From: JBKHXF01 sp046566145
Lineage (GTDB): Bacteria; Actinomycetota; Nitriliruptoria; Nitriliruptorales; Nitriliruptoraceae
Direction of reading: 5' to 3'
Assembly (NCBI GenBank): GCA_046566145.1
Contig: JBKHXF010000028.1
Location: 1-41,899, forward strand
DNA: 41,899 bases
In this document: piece after piece, positions 32,410-38,980 of the stretch
How the letters are laid out: each line of letters opens with the position of its first letter
How positions within the stretch are numbered: position 1 is the first letter of the stretch
The notes under the pieces: model-generated
What the model saw: the letters and a program-made list of their open reading frames with translations, nothing else
Databases searched by the model: none
What the model was told of the DNA's origin: nothing
Translations under genes and position numbers: made by a program

Positions 32410-33574
32410 ACGTGCCGACCGCCCCGGCGTCCAGGCCGAGGCCGTCGAGCACCCCGGACAGCGCGGCACGGACCCGCTCCCCGCTGTCCGGGGCCGGCTC
32501 GTTGGCGAGGTCGAGCACCTCGGCGATCTCGTCCGCCGCGGCCGCGTCGACCTCGGCGACGAAGGGCTCGAGGACGCGGTAGAACGCCCAGCCCTCGGCC
32601 TGGTGGACCCGCGCCAGGGCGGCATCGTCGGCGGCGAGGTCCTCGGTCACGAGCACCGCGTACTTCTCGGTCGCCTGCACGTACGGCAGCAGGACGGCGG
32701 CCACGAGCTCGTCGTAGGCGGTGTCGAAGGCCGCGAGGTCACCCGCGACGGCCGCGTCGCGCATCGCCTCGGTGGCGGCGAGGATGCGGTCGTTGGCGGC
32801 GCTGTCGGTGCCGAAGTCGGCGCCCCGCTTCTCGGCGGTGGTGAACGGCGAGCACTGAGGCGCGGTGCCGTGGTGGAAGGCCCAGATCTCGTCGACGTTG
32901 TGCGGTGCACCCGTGGCCGGATCGGTCTCGCCGGCCTCGAGCTTCGCCCGGGCCGCGTCGGCCTCGTGGAAGACCCACGCGACCATGACCTGGTTCGTGA
33001 GTCCCTTCTGGATGCCCTGGCGGCGGACCGCGTCGGGCTCGCCCTCGAAGGGCCCGGTGCCCTCGATGGCGGCGGTCACGAACTCGTCGAGCCAGCCGGC
33101 ACCGAAGCGCTCCTCGTACCGGTCCCAGAGCGGCTCGTCGCGCTCGGCGGTCGCGTTGCCGGCGAGCGTGCGGAAGCCGTCGTCGGAGCGGGAGTTGCGC
33201 CCCTCGGTGTAGATCTCGGCGATGCCGGCGTAGTCGGGGGTGCCGTCGGAGGGCAGCAGCGCGTCGACGTCGCACAGGTCGAGCGTGATGCGTGCGTGCT
33301 CGGTCACGTCGGAGACCGGCTCGTAGGCGCCGAGCGGGCCGCCGGGCGCGGCGCTTCCCGAGGGGGCGATGCCGGACGCCGAGCCGGAGCCCGAGCCGGA
33401 GCCAGAGCCAGAGCCCGACGCCGAGGCGGACCCGGAGCCGCCGTCGGCGCCGATGTTGCGGACGCCCGTGCCGTCATCGCTGCCGCCGCAGGCGGCCAGC
33501 AGGACGGATGCGGATGCGAGCAGGGCGGCGGCGCGGGCGCGCCGGCCACGGAGGGTCGGGAGGGTGCGGGACAC
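32399..33574 (-). CDS. FEA1-like iron-assimilation lipoprotein (low-iron-inducible periplasmic protein family)
   Basis: ATG 33574 gives 391 residues. A lipobox LAAC (Cys29) is followed by a Gly/Ser-repeat linker (about 42-70). The remaining 310 residues match the FEA1/H43 family, known from the low-iron and high-CO2 induced secreted protein of Chlamydomonas and some bacteria: PDYAGIAEIYTEGRNS, RRQGIQKGLTNQVMVAWVFHEADAA, APHNVDEIWAFHHG and TAEKRGADFGTD. An iron box 63 bp upstream strongly supports a role in iron assimilation. How FEA1 works is not known; delivery of iron to a transporter is the usual guess, and FbpABC is encoded next door. Recognition is by motif memory, so profile confirmation matters. 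Confidence 0.8.
   Translation of the reverse strand: MSRTLPTLRGRRARAAALLASASVLLAACGGSDDGTGVRNIGADGGSGSASASGSGSGSGSGSGSASGIAPSGSAAPGGPLGAYEPVSDVTEHARITLDLCDVDALLPSDGTPDYAGIAEIYTEGRNSRSDDGFRTLAGNATAERDEPLWDRYEERFGAGWLDEFVTAAIEGTGPFEGEPDAVRRQGIQKGLTNQVMVAWVFHEADAARAKLEAGETDPATGAPHNVDEIWAFHHGTAPQCSPFTTAEKRGADFGTDSAANDRILAATEAMRDAAVAGDLAAFDTAYDELVAAVLLPYVQATEKYAVLVTEDLAADDAALARVHQAEGWAFYRVLEPFVAEVDAAAADEIAEVLDLANEPAPDSGERVRAALSGVLDGLGLDAGAVGTFSG
33375..33440. repeat. hexanucleotide-like repeat encoding the Gly/Ser linker of the FEA1-like protein
   Basis: A run of GAGCCN-type units on the plus strand encodes alternating Ser/Gly/Ala in the linker between lipid anchor and FEA1 domain. Length could vary by slippage in frame. 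Confidence 0.65.
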
Positions 33575-33637
33575 GGTGGAGTACCTCGAGGGGCGGGAGC
33601 GGCGGGACGCGGCCGGACGTCGACCGCGGGCGAGAGG

Positions 33638-33656
33638 TTAGGTGAGCCTAACCTTC
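33638..33656 (-). promoter_or_regulatory. DtxR/IdeR-type iron box upstream of the FEA1-like gene
   Basis: The plus-strand sequence TTAGGTGAGCCTAACCTTC matches the IdeR consensus at 16 of 19 positions. On the minus strand the core reads AGGTTAGGCTCACCTAACC, identical to the fbpA site, and includes a TAGGCT -10 (33645-33650). The box overlaps the stop codon of the upstream histidine kinase gene (33648-33650). Confidence 0.88.
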
Positions 33657-34862
33657 TGTGCCAACCCGCCGTCGGCGCCCCGCGAGGTCGGGCACGATCA
33701 CCGTGAAGCGGCTCCCCGGGTGCAGGTCCTCGTACGCGATCTCCCCGTGCAGGCTCGCGACGTGGTGACGCGAGATGGCCAGCCCGAGGCCCATGCCACC
33801 GATCGAGTGCCGTCCACGCACGAAGCGGTCGTACATCCGTCCCCGCAGCGACGGGTCCACGCCCGGCCCCCGGTCCTCCACGGTGACGCGCACGACGTCG
33901 CCGCTGCGCCCGGCCGTGACGGTCCCGCCGCCGGCGTACTTCACCGCGTTGTCGAGCAGCGGCTCGATGGCCTGCTCGAGCAGCGCAGGGTCGGTCCGCA
34001 CCCGCACCTCCCGCGGGACCTCGATCCGGAGCTGCTCCTCGTGGCCGGTCCCCCGCACCGCGCGCGCGACGACGTCGAACACGGCGATGTCCACCGGCAC
34101 GACCTCGGCCATGCCGGAGTCGAGGCCCCGGATCGTCAGGATCTCCTCGACGAGGTAGCGCAGCCGCGCCGACGCGTGCCCGATGCGCTCGATGAACTGC
34201 AGCCGGTCCTCGTCGGACAGCTGGTGGGAGAGGTCCTGCAGCGTGGTGACGAAGCCCGACATGATCGTCAGGGGCGTGCGCAGCTCGTGGGACACCCGCT
34301 CGATGAACTCGGACTTGAGCCGCTCCAGCTCCACGACGGACTCGTACCGGCGCGCCGACTCGATCGAGCCGGCCACCTGGCCGCCGAGGACCTCGAGGAC
34401 CGTCGCGTCGTCGGGACCGAACGCCCCGACGTCGGCCGAATCGACCTGCAGCAGGCCGATGACGTCCCCGAGGACGATGAGGGGGACGCCCATCCAGGAG
34501 CGGATGGTGGCGTTGGAGCCGAGCCTCGCCACGTCGACGACGACGTGCGGGTCGTCGAGGATGTCGTCCGAGACGTAGGTGCGTCGCGTCGCCACGACGT
34601 GCCCCGACAGCCCCGTGCCGAGCGGCAGACGAAGGTCCTTGACCTCCTGGCTCACCTCCGGGTCGGACACGACCAGCCGGATGGCGTCACCCTCGACGAG
34701 GCAGATCGACCCGCCCTTGAAGTCGACGAGCCGCCGCATCGCCCGCAGGACCACGTCGAGGACGGGGTACAGCTCGAGCGCTGGGCCGATCTCGCGTGAG
34801 ACCTCCTGCAGGAGGTCCTGGACCGCGAGGAAGCGAGCCAGACGCGCCTCGGCGTCCGTCAT
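33648..34862 (-). CDS. GAF-domain sensor histidine kinase
   Basis: ATG 34862 follows AGGGG. The 404-residue cytoplasmic protein has a GAF domain at about 20-170 (GGSICLVEGDAIRLVVSD, GLSGHVVATRRTYVSDDI, IRSWMGVPLIVLGDVIGLLQVDS) then HisKA with FIERVSHELRTPLT (His192) and HATPase with DNAVKYA, DRGPGVD and GMGLGLAIS. There is no membrane segment, so it senses an internal signal through GAF. No response regulator adjoins it. Its 3' end contains the promoter of the FEA1-like gene. Confidence 0.92.
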   Translation of the reverse strand: MTDAEARLARFLAVQDLLQEVSREIGPALELYPVLDVVLRAMRRLVDFKGGSICLVEGDAIRLVVSDPEVSQEVKDLRLPLGTGLSGHVVATRRTYVSDDILDDPHVVVDVARLGSNATIRSWMGVPLIVLGDVIGLLQVDSADVGAFGPDDATVLEVLGGQVAGSIESARRYESVVELERLKSEFIERVSHELRTPLTIMSGFVTTLQDLSHQLSDEDRLQFIERIGHASARLRYLVEEILTIRGLDSGMAEVVPVDIAVFDVVARAVRGTGHEEQLRIEVPREVRVRTDPALLEQAIEPLLDNAVKYAGGGTVTAGRSGDVVRVTVEDRGPGVDPSLRGRMYDRFVRGRHSIGGMGLGLAISRHHVASLHGEIAYEDLHPGSRFTVIVPDLAGRRRRVGTEG

Positions 34863-35001
34863 GCCGACCCCTGTCACGGTCTCGCCCACTCGGCACCTGC
34901 TCCCACGTCCTCCAGAGCGTACGCGGGGCGGCGAGTGGGCGTGCGGTTCCCGCAGGTCGGGGTCGGTCCCCTCCGGGGCCGCACGGGCCCCCGAACGACG
35001 A

Positions 35002-35026
35002 CGGACCGGCGCGGTGCGCCGGTCCG
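35002..35026 (-). terminator. hairpin terminator after tRNA-Val
   Basis: CGGACCGGCGC (35002-35012) and GCGCCGGTCCG (35016-35026) form a perfect 11-bp stem with a 3-nt loop, three bases beyond the encoded CCA end of tRNA-Val on the minus strand, followed by a T-containing stretch. Confidence 0.7.
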
Positions 35027-35029
35027 GGG

Positions 35030-35106
35030 TGGTGGGGCCTAGAGGATTCGAACCTCTGACCTCTTGCGTGTCGAGCAAGCGCTCTAACCAACTGAGCTAA
35101 GGCCCC
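35030..35106 (-). tRNA. tRNA-Val (GAC), CCA encoded
   Basis: A complete cloverleaf: acceptor GGGGCCT/AGGCCCC, D arm GCTC/GAGC, anticodon stem CTTGC/GCAAG, T arm AGAGG/CCTCT with TTCGAAT loop, A73 and CCA. The 7-nt anticodon loop reads TCGACAC, placing GAC at 34-36 for valine GUC codons. Position 33 is C rather than the near-universal U (base 35073). It lies 110 bp downstream of tRNA-Cys on the same strand; Cys-Val pairing is common in actinobacteria. Confidence 0.93.
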
Positions 35107-35110
35107 GGGT

Positions 35111-35130
35111 GCCGCAGGTCGCCCTGCGGC
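35111..35130 (-). other. hairpin between the two tRNA genes
   Basis: GCCGCAGG (35111-35118) pairs with CCTGCGGC (35123-35130) over a 4-nt loop. It may be a terminator of the tRNA-Cys transcript or a processing element in a Cys-Val transcript. Confidence 0.4.
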
Positions 35131-35216
35131 GGGTGCGGACCGTACCCGTGCGGTCCTGCCACCGGCAAGCCGGCGACGAGGCGGCCCCTGACCTGCGGGG
35201 ACGGGTGGTCCGTCAG

Positions 35217-35288
35217 AGGCGGGGACGGGAATCGAACCCGTGAGTGGTGGATTTGCAGTCCACTGCCTTACCACTTGGCTACCCCGCC
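35217..35288 (-). tRNA. tRNA-Cys (GCA)
   Basis: Acceptor GGCGGGG/CCCCGCC, anticodon stem GTGGA/TCCAC with loop CTGCAAA giving GCA, T loop TTCGATT and U73, the cysteine identity base. No CCA is encoded. 72 nt. Complete and regular. Confidence 0.96.
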
Positions 35289-35293
35289 GGGGT

Positions 35294-35334
35294 GCGGTCG
35301 CGGAGCGTAGCGACCGCGTCGGAGGTGCGGCCAA
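35294..35334 (-). promoter_or_regulatory. candidate tRNA-Cys promoter
   Basis: TACGCT on the minus strand (35304-35309) lies 15 bases upstream of the tRNA 5' end; TTGGCC (35329-35334) is a possible -35 at a 19-nt spacing. The -10 is the loop of a perfect 8-bp inverted repeat, GCGGTCGC/GCGACCGC (35294-35317). Confidence 0.4.
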
Positions 35335-35417
35335 CCCGTGGCCCGCTGGCACGCGTCCACCCGCCACGCCGCACGTTGCCCATCCGGGTCGGGGCGGCGC
35401 CGCTGTCCGGCACGGCC

Positions 35418-36287
35418 TCAGCGGCGGAACGTCGCGCTGCCCCGGTCCGGGGCCCGGTCGCGGCTCGCGGCGTTCAGCACCGGACGCGCCAGGGACCAGT
35501 CGAGGAAGGCCGACACGGGACCGCCCACCGGGTCCCCGAGCGCGGACCACGGGACACGTACCTCGATCCGGGTGCCGCCGAGCGCGAACGTGCCCGGGAA
35601 GTCGACGAAGCCGCGGGGGGTCTGCAGGTAGGCCCGCCAGCCGTCGCTGCCCCCGTCGACGAAGAGCTGGTAGGCGCTCTCCCCGTCGCCCGCGGCGAGC
35701 AGGTCGACACCGAGCCCGATGACCTCGCCCTGCGCGGGCGTCGACGGCAGCGCCGCCCCGACGGTGACGACCACGCGCAGCACTGCCCCCTCGTCGAGCA
35801 GCTCCACACGGCGCAGGTCGGCGTGCCCCGGGCCCTCGAGCCCCTGGTCGCCGGCGGGGTCGTCGAGCACCGCGAGCCGGCGCGGTGCCCGCGGCGCCGG
35901 CGGCGCCGACCCCGCGGCCGCTCCCCCGTCGGCGACGCCACCCGGCGAGGCCTCCGGGCCGCCGCTCGACACGCCTCCCGACCCGCCCCCCTGGACGGCC
36001 CCCGTCGAGTCCGCCGGACCGTCCGCCAGGTCCTCCCCGGCACCGTCACCCGGACCTCCCGGGGAGGTCGCCGCGCCGCCGGCGCCGGGAGACGGAGGCG
36101 ACGAGGTCCTCGGCTCGGCCGGGAGCGCCTCCGGTGCACGCCCGAGCTCGGGCAGGGGGACGGCGCTGGGCTCGTCGGGCGCAGGGGCGCGGCAGCCGAC
36201 GACGAGCCCCAACGTGAGCGCGCACGCGGCGACCCGGCCCGCGAGCGCGGGCCGGGTCGACGGGGATGGCGTGCGTGCGGGACGCAG
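35418..36287 (-). CDS. secreted lipoprotein with beta-sandwich C-terminal domain, probable CTG start
   Basis: The frame encodes a lipoprotein signal (RVAACALTLGLVVGC) but between the upstream stop at 36297 and this signal there is no ATG, GTG or TTG. CTG at 36287 with AGG upstream is the best start; TTG 36212 would cut the signal off. The mature N-terminus is a long Pro/Gly/Ala-rich linker of about 90 residues. The last 160 residues form a beta-sandwich-like domain (AVLRVVVTVGAAL, SAYQLFVDGGSDGWRAYLQTPRGFVDFPGTF, TRIEVRVPWSALGD), like the carbohydrate-binding or DOMON-type folds appended to secreted proteins. Function unknown. It follows the WPPNHKY protein gene by nine bases and shares its operon. 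Confidence 0.7.
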   Translation of the reverse strand: MRPARTPSPSTRPALAGRVAACALTLGLVVGCRAPAPDEPSAVPLPELGRAPEALPAEPRTSSPPSPGAGGAATSPGGPGDGAGEDLADGPADSTGAVQGGGSGGVSSGGPEASPGGVADGGAAAGSAPPAPRAPRRLAVLDDPAGDQGLEGPGHADLRRVELLDEGAVLRVVVTVGAALPSTPAQGEVIGLGVDLLAAGDGESAYQLFVDGGSDGWRAYLQTPRGFVDFPGTFALGGTRIEVRVPWSALGDPVGGPVSAFLDWSLARPVLNAASRDRAPDRGSATFRR

Positions 36288-36296
36288 CGCCGGGCC

Positions 36297-36908
36297 TCAG
36301 CCCTGGCCGGGACCGGTCGAGCCGGTCCGGTCCTTGGCGGCCGGCGCCTTGTCCGAGCGCATGTCGTGCGGCACGACGACCTCGAACTCGGTCGAGCACT
36401 CCTCGCCGTCGAAGGTCGCGGTGACCCCGATGGTGTAGGTGCGGCCGTCGCCGCGACCCGAGCGCTCCGAGCGGACGTCGTGCGACGTCGAGGCCTCGCC
36501 GGTGCCCATGTCCATGGCGAAGAACGGCCGGGCGTCCTCGCGTGTGTTGCCGGCGCCGACCTCCTCCTCGGGCTCCTCGTCCTCGGGCGAGCTCGGCGTG
36601 AACGACTCGACGTACTCGTCGTGGGTCACGCTGGTCGTGAGCGTGACCTCCTCGTCGCCGTCGTCGGCGCGGGCCGTCACCCCGAGGTCCTGGTACTTGT
36701 GGTTCGGCGGCCACATCACCAGGTCACCCTCGAACACGATCAGGTCGACGTTGCCCTCGGCGTCGGGGCACTCGACGGTGACGGTGCTCTTCTCCTGGCT
36801 CCTGGCGTCCTGGGGCGACTGCCCCTTCTCGCGCTGCGCGGCGGCCGGCGCAGCGACGAGGCTGGTCGCGATGGCCGCGGCGAGCAGGCCGGAGGTGCGG
36901 ATGTGCAC
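36297..36908 (-). CDS. secreted protein with WPPNHK motif
   Basis: GTG 36908 has GAGGAG seven bases upstream. A Sec signal peptide (LLAAAIATSLVAAPAAA) is followed by a charged linker and a domain with VECPDAEGNVDLIVFEGDLVMWPPNHKYQDLGVTA. The WPPNHK block recurs in extracellular beta-sandwich repeats of bacteria. An acidic low-complexity stretch (EDEEPEEE) and a second beta part (YTIGVTATFDGEECSTEFEVVV) complete the 203 residues. Probably a cell-surface or secreted structural or binding protein; no enzyme motif. Operon with the next lipoprotein. Confidence 0.78.
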   Translation of the reverse strand: MHIRTSGLLAAAIATSLVAAPAAAQREKGQSPQDARSQEKSTVTVECPDAEGNVDLIVFEGDLVMWPPNHKYQDLGVTARADDGDEEVTLTTSVTHDEYVESFTPSSPEDEEPEEEVGAGNTREDARPFFAMDMGTGEASTSHDVRSERSGRGDGRTYTIGVTATFDGEECSTEFEVVVPHDMRSDKAPAAKDRTGSTGPGQG

Positions 36909-37007
36909 GGGGTGCTCCTCGTGTGGGGATGCGGGCAGGACACGACGGGCTTCGACCCGTGCACGCTCCGTACCTGCCCGGCGCGCGTTACGCCTTCCCC
37001 AACGCGC

Positions 37008-37319
37008 TCACCGTGCGTCGGGTCGCGCGCGGCGGTGCTCCCGCCGCGCTCGCCACAGCGCCCCACCGGTCAGGCCCGCCCAGCCGACCAGCGCGACGAA
37101 CCGCGCCGGCGACCACCACCGCGGCGTCACGAGCGGGTCGACGTCGGCGAAGATGCCGACACGCGTCACGTCGGCACCGATGTGCTCGCGAGGCCCGAGG
37201 CGCGGCGCGGCACCGTCGCGGGCGTCACGCCACGCCGGCGGCTCCCGTCGCGCTCGCCGGGAGCCGAGGTCGCGGGGCTGGCCGCCGGCGCGGAGCGTGG
37301 CGCGCAGCACCCGCCTCAC
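37008..37319 (-). CDS. small membrane protein coupled to aldehyde dehydrogenase
   Basis: GTG 37319 overlaps the TGA of the aldehyde dehydrogenase gene (GTGA). The 103-residue frame ends in one hydrophobic helix (ARFVALVGWAGLTGGALW) flanked by arginines, after an arginine-rich N-terminus. Coupling supports it as real, though composition is biased; a lone helix and no family match leave the function open. Confidence 0.45.
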   Translation of the reverse strand: MRRVLRATLRAGGQPRDLGSRRARREPPAWRDARDGAAPRLGPREHIGADVTRVGIFADVDPLVTPRWWSPARFVALVGWAGLTGGALWRARREHRRARPDAR

Positions 37320-38818
37320 CGGGTGTTCACCCAGATGCTCTTCGGCTGCGTGTACGCCTCGACGGCGTGCGGGCCGAGCTCCCGTCCGATGCCCGACTGC
37401 TTGAAGCCACCGAACGAGACCGGCGCGTCGAGCTCGCCGTAGGTGTTGACCCACACGGTGCCGGCCCGGATCGCCTCGGCGACGCGGTGCGCCCGGCCGA
37501 GGTCGGTGGTCCAGACGCCGGCGGCCAGCCCGAACGAGACGTCGTTCGCGATGGCGATGGCCTCCTCCTCGTCGGCGAAGGTCTGCACGGCGAGGACCGG
37601 CCCGAAGACCTCCTCCTGGGCGATGCGCATGTCGGAGGTCACGCCGTCGAACACGGTCGGCTGGACCCAGAAGCCGCGGTCGTACGCCTCGACGCGCCCA
37701 CCGCCGGTCGCGAGCGTGGCGCCCTCGCCGGTGGCGACGTCCACGTACCCGAGCACACGCTGCAGCTGCTCGTCGGTGACCACCGGTCCCATCCCGGACT
37801 CCCGGTCCCAGCCCGGCGCGACCTTGGTGGCCTCGGCCGTGGCGACGACCCGCTCGACGAGCTCGTCGTGCACGTCCTCGTGCACCACCAGCCGCGTCCC
37901 GGCGGTGCAGACCTCGCCGGCGTTGTAGAAGCAGGCGAACGCTGCGCGGGCGGCGACCTTGGCGATGCCGCCCGGCGCGTCGGGGAACACCACGTTGGGG
38001 CTCTTGCCGCCGAGCTCGAGCGTGACCTTGTGCAGGTTGGCGGCCGACTCCCGCATGATGAGCCTGCCGACCTCGGTCGAGCCGGTGAAGGCGATCTTGT
38101 CGACGTCGGCGTGGGCCACGAGCGCCGCGCCGGTCACCTCTCCCACGCCCTGGACGAGGTTGACGACCCCGTCGGGGACACCCGCCTCCGTGCACAGGCG
38201 CACGAGCCACAGCGCGGACAGCGGGGTCTGCTCGGCCGGCTTGAGCACGACGGTGTTGCCGAAGGCCAGCGCCGGCGCGATCTTCCAGGTCGCCATCAGG
38301 AACGGGAAGTTCCACGGGATGATCTGCCCGCAGACGCCCACCGGCTCACGGCGCGAGTAGACGAGGCGGCCGTCGCGCGACGGGATGACGTCGCCGTAGA
38401 CCTTGTCGACCCACCCGGCGAAGTAGCGGAAGCAGTTGGCGGCGGCGCGCATCTCCGCCTTGGCGTGCCCGACGGGCTTGCCGTGGTCGAGCGTGTCGAC
38501 CCACGCGAGCGAGGTCGCGTGCTGGTCGATGAGGTCGCCGATGCGGTGCAGCACCTGGCTGCGCTGGTGGGGGTCCATCGTGCGCCAGCGCCCGTCGAGG
38601 TGGGCGCGCTTCGCGGCCTGCACGGCCGCGTCGACGTCGTCGGCGGTGGCCTGCGGGATCTCCGCGAGGACCTCCTCGGTGGCGGGGTCGAGCGTGGTGA
38701 ACGTCTCGCCCTCGCTGCCCGGCCGCTCCTGCCCGTCGATGACGAGCACGCCGGCGGACTTCAGGAACTCCTGGACGTCGGCGGGGATGTCCCGCCCGGT
38801 GGTCAGGTCGACGGACAT
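37316..38818 (-). CDS. NAD(P)-dependent aldehyde dehydrogenase
   Basis: ATG 38818 with GGAG eight bases upstream. The 500-residue protein is a typical ALDH: PWNFPFLMATWKIAPALAFGN (Asn), FTGSTEVGR, the general base in LELGGKSPN, the catalytic cysteine in NAGEVCTAGTR (Cys304), EEVFGPVL and FGGFKQSGIGRELG. It resembles betaine-, phenylacetaldehyde- or retinal-type enzymes. Substrate not set; no substrate-specific neighbour. Followed by a small overlapping membrane protein gene. Confidence 0.94.
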   Translation of the reverse strand: MSVDLTTGRDIPADVQEFLKSAGVLVIDGQERPGSEGETFTTLDPATEEVLAEIPQATADDVDAAVQAAKRAHLDGRWRTMDPHQRSQVLHRIGDLIDQHATSLAWVDTLDHGKPVGHAKAEMRAAANCFRYFAGWVDKVYGDVIPSRDGRLVYSRREPVGVCGQIIPWNFPFLMATWKIAPALAFGNTVVLKPAEQTPLSALWLVRLCTEAGVPDGVVNLVQGVGEVTGAALVAHADVDKIAFTGSTEVGRLIMRESAANLHKVTLELGGKSPNVVFPDAPGGIAKVAARAAFACFYNAGEVCTAGTRLVVHEDVHDELVERVVATAEATKVAPGWDRESGMGPVVTDEQLQRVLGYVDVATGEGATLATGGGRVEAYDRGFWVQPTVFDGVTSDMRIAQEEVFGPVLAVQTFADEEEAIAIANDVSFGLAAGVWTTDLGRAHRVAEAIRAGTVWVNTYGELDAPVSFGGFKQSGIGRELGPHAVEAYTQPKSIWVNTR

Positions 38819-38980
38819 GTGGGTGGCTCCCGGGTCGTCGTCGGTGGTGGAAGGGTTCCCCCGAGCCTAGGAGCAGACCGCCGGCGGCGGCACGCGTCGG
38901 GTCGGCAGGAGTCCGGGACACGCGTGTCGAACCCGCCCCTGACAGGCCCTGGACCCTCACGCCCGACAACGGAGGACCCC

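Noticed and set aside
35289..35417. A tRNA-Gly gene expected beside tRNA-Cys and tRNA-Val in many actinobacteria
   Set aside because: No cloverleaf or T-loop sequence is present in this interval; only a promoter-like inverted repeat is seen.
36923..38980. A plus-strand frame running through the aldehyde dehydrogenase locus into the secreted protein
   Set aside because: Only the part from 38981 has a start with ribosome binding site and a signal peptide. The upstream part is antisense to the dehydrogenase.
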